A stretch of 64,000 bases of DNA from Meconema thalassinum (Eukaryota > Arthropoda > Insecta > Orthoptera > Tettigoniidae), in contig OX336395.1 in the NCBI GenBank assembly GCA_946902985.2, positions 285,629,065-285,693,064 on the forward strand, read 5' to 3'. Positions 62,931 through 64,000 of the stretch are shown here, in pieces. The position numbers and the translations under genes are program-made. Numbering within the stretch: the stretch's first letter is position 1; each line of letters starts with the position of its first letter. The notes beneath the pieces are model-generated. The model was given only the letters and a program-made list of their open reading frames with translations, was not told where the DNA came from and made no database searches.

Positions 62931-64000
62931 AATCAATGTGTAATATAGCATGTTGTTATTCAACATGCCACAACAACCAACATTGAATTTTGCTCCTCGA
63001 AAAGGACAAAGAGTTATAATTACAACCATGCATTTAGGAGAAGGTAGGCTTATATGTTCTTTTATGAACATCTTGTTTTTGTTTGCAATCTATATTTTAG
63101 TTTTGTTCTCTTTTCAACCAAATGTTACATGCACTGTTGTATTTCCTCTTTGCTCAGGAATTAAATAATACCATTCCAGAATTAGAATGGTCCAGTTGTG
63201 ACTGTTAAAGCCATTGTCCATAAGGCACTGGTTTGATATTTGGCACTTCTAGAGGTTAAAATTATGAATTGTAGGTTAGAACACGATGCATTCATGTGAA
63301 CAAGTATGATGTGATGCATTATTGTCTTAATTATTTTCTTCTTTTAAAATCTGTGTTAATTCTCTTTTGCTACTATACATGATATGAAGTGTTATAATTT
63401 CTCAGTTCTCAGGAAATGTTTGTCTTAAATGTAGGCAAATATGTGAATGGTTCCTGACACATGGACACAGCTGCATCCTCCCAGTCATCACAGAAACCAC
63501 TGAATTTGTAGGAATTTACCTTATTGATCGAATGTATAGGAGCACAAAGACAGCCTCCTTGAGAGTGTTAATTTCCCATTTGAACACATTAAATTCAAGT
63601 GTCCCCTAGGTAACAGACTTGAGATCTAATTTTGGTTAAAGAAGTGTGATATTCTGTGTGTTGAGGATTCACTGTATGAACCTGGAATGAAATTAGTTTC
63701 TGAAAAGCAACGTACAAAATACGGAACAGCTTTTTATCTAAGGCTAGATGGGGTAGTCTTAATATTTCCAGATTTCACATGAAGGGGAAACTGAAATTAT
63801 CACTATGAAGCCGTATAACAACATTGAGAACTCGGTTTAAAGGCTTCTTGGATCTGAATTTCCTTGCATGAAGAACTTTGATAAATGCCAATACATGTTC
63901 TTTCAGATCAGCCACAATCATGTATGAGAGGCTATGCTCAGTAGACAAAAAGGTAATGGACTTTTTTTTTGTGCTGAAAATTACCTTGCCATCCTTTTTC
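62931..64000. other. No convincing gene
   Basis: A frame at 62965 (MPQQPTLNFAPRKGQRVIIT) ends at a possible donor but has no supported acceptor or partner. The rest shows no motif. It may be intron of the gene whose exon candidates lie upstream. Confidence 0.35.

Noticed and set aside
62965..63047. Coding exon MPQQPTLNFAPRKG...
   Set aside because: It has a start and a possible donor but no recognisable protein, no supported acceptor and no partner exon.

Overview
This window is eukaryotic and almost certainly arthropod, most likely a large, transposon-rich insect genome. The evidence is the mixture of CR1-, I- and R2-like LINEs, Ty1/copia, Ty3/gypsy and BEL/Pao retrotransposons, piggyBac and hAT DNA transposons, Helentron-like elements and tRNA-derived SINEs, with broken coding frames and long intergenic or intronic DNA between them. 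I see no rRNA, no stand-alone functional tRNA, no CRISPR array and no bacterial-type operon. Nothing here fixes the order or species.

Layout from left to right. 1-0.85 kb: nothing recognised. 0.85-2.25 kb: a Helentron-associated (HINE-like) element. 2.25-8.54 kb: a 5'-truncated CR1-like LINE on the minus strand (SGNH-esterase-like domain, AP endonuclease, reverse transcriptase), split by a piggyBac element exactly at TTAA. 8.64-10.27 kb: remains of a second LINE, split by a small hAT. 10.27-33.90 kb: one old minus-strand copia element blown apart into four fragments. The insertions in it are a 13-kb block holding a SINE that is itself split by a very young Ty3-like element with 3,911-bp LTRs; a 4.36-kb hAT with a perfect 8-bp duplication; and a second HINE-like element. 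34.0-38.3 kb: a decayed BEL/Pao element (minus) invaded by an R2-like LINE fragment (plus). 38.3-49.4 kb: mostly non-coding, with two more HINE-like elements, one carrying about eight copies of a 293-bp repeat, SINEs, and at best weak exon candidates. 49.44-54.99 kb: a full-length, nearly intact I-like LINE with 10-bp target duplications. 55.0-58.6 kb: a duplicated repeat region with 72-bp tandem repeats, a 76-bp palindrome and an 896-bp inverted-repeat element with 9-bp duplications. 58.6-64.0 kb: probable introns and exons of a host gene with acidic, SUMO-motif-rich exons, more LINE debris, a fifth HINE-like element and SINE tails.

The window works as a stratigraphic record. Relative order can be read from who interrupts whom: LINE-B is older than copia; copia is older than the hAT, the HINE and the SINE; the SINE is older than the long-LTR element. 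The long-LTR element is the youngest datable insertion (about 20 differences between the two 3.9-kb LTRs by eye, no indels). It keeps a coiled-coil Gag and only the C-terminal tail of integrase, so it would depend on a relative for polymerase.

The most unusual items are that Gag-only long-LTR element, the HINE-like family whose subfamilies share an internal period near 293 bp, the near-intact I-like LINE with a built-in empty-site control, the short insertion ending in a 76-bp palindrome, and the copia element flanked by a direct repeat of about 115 bp rather than the usual 5 bp. All domain calls were made by eye from translated sequence; no database search was run.
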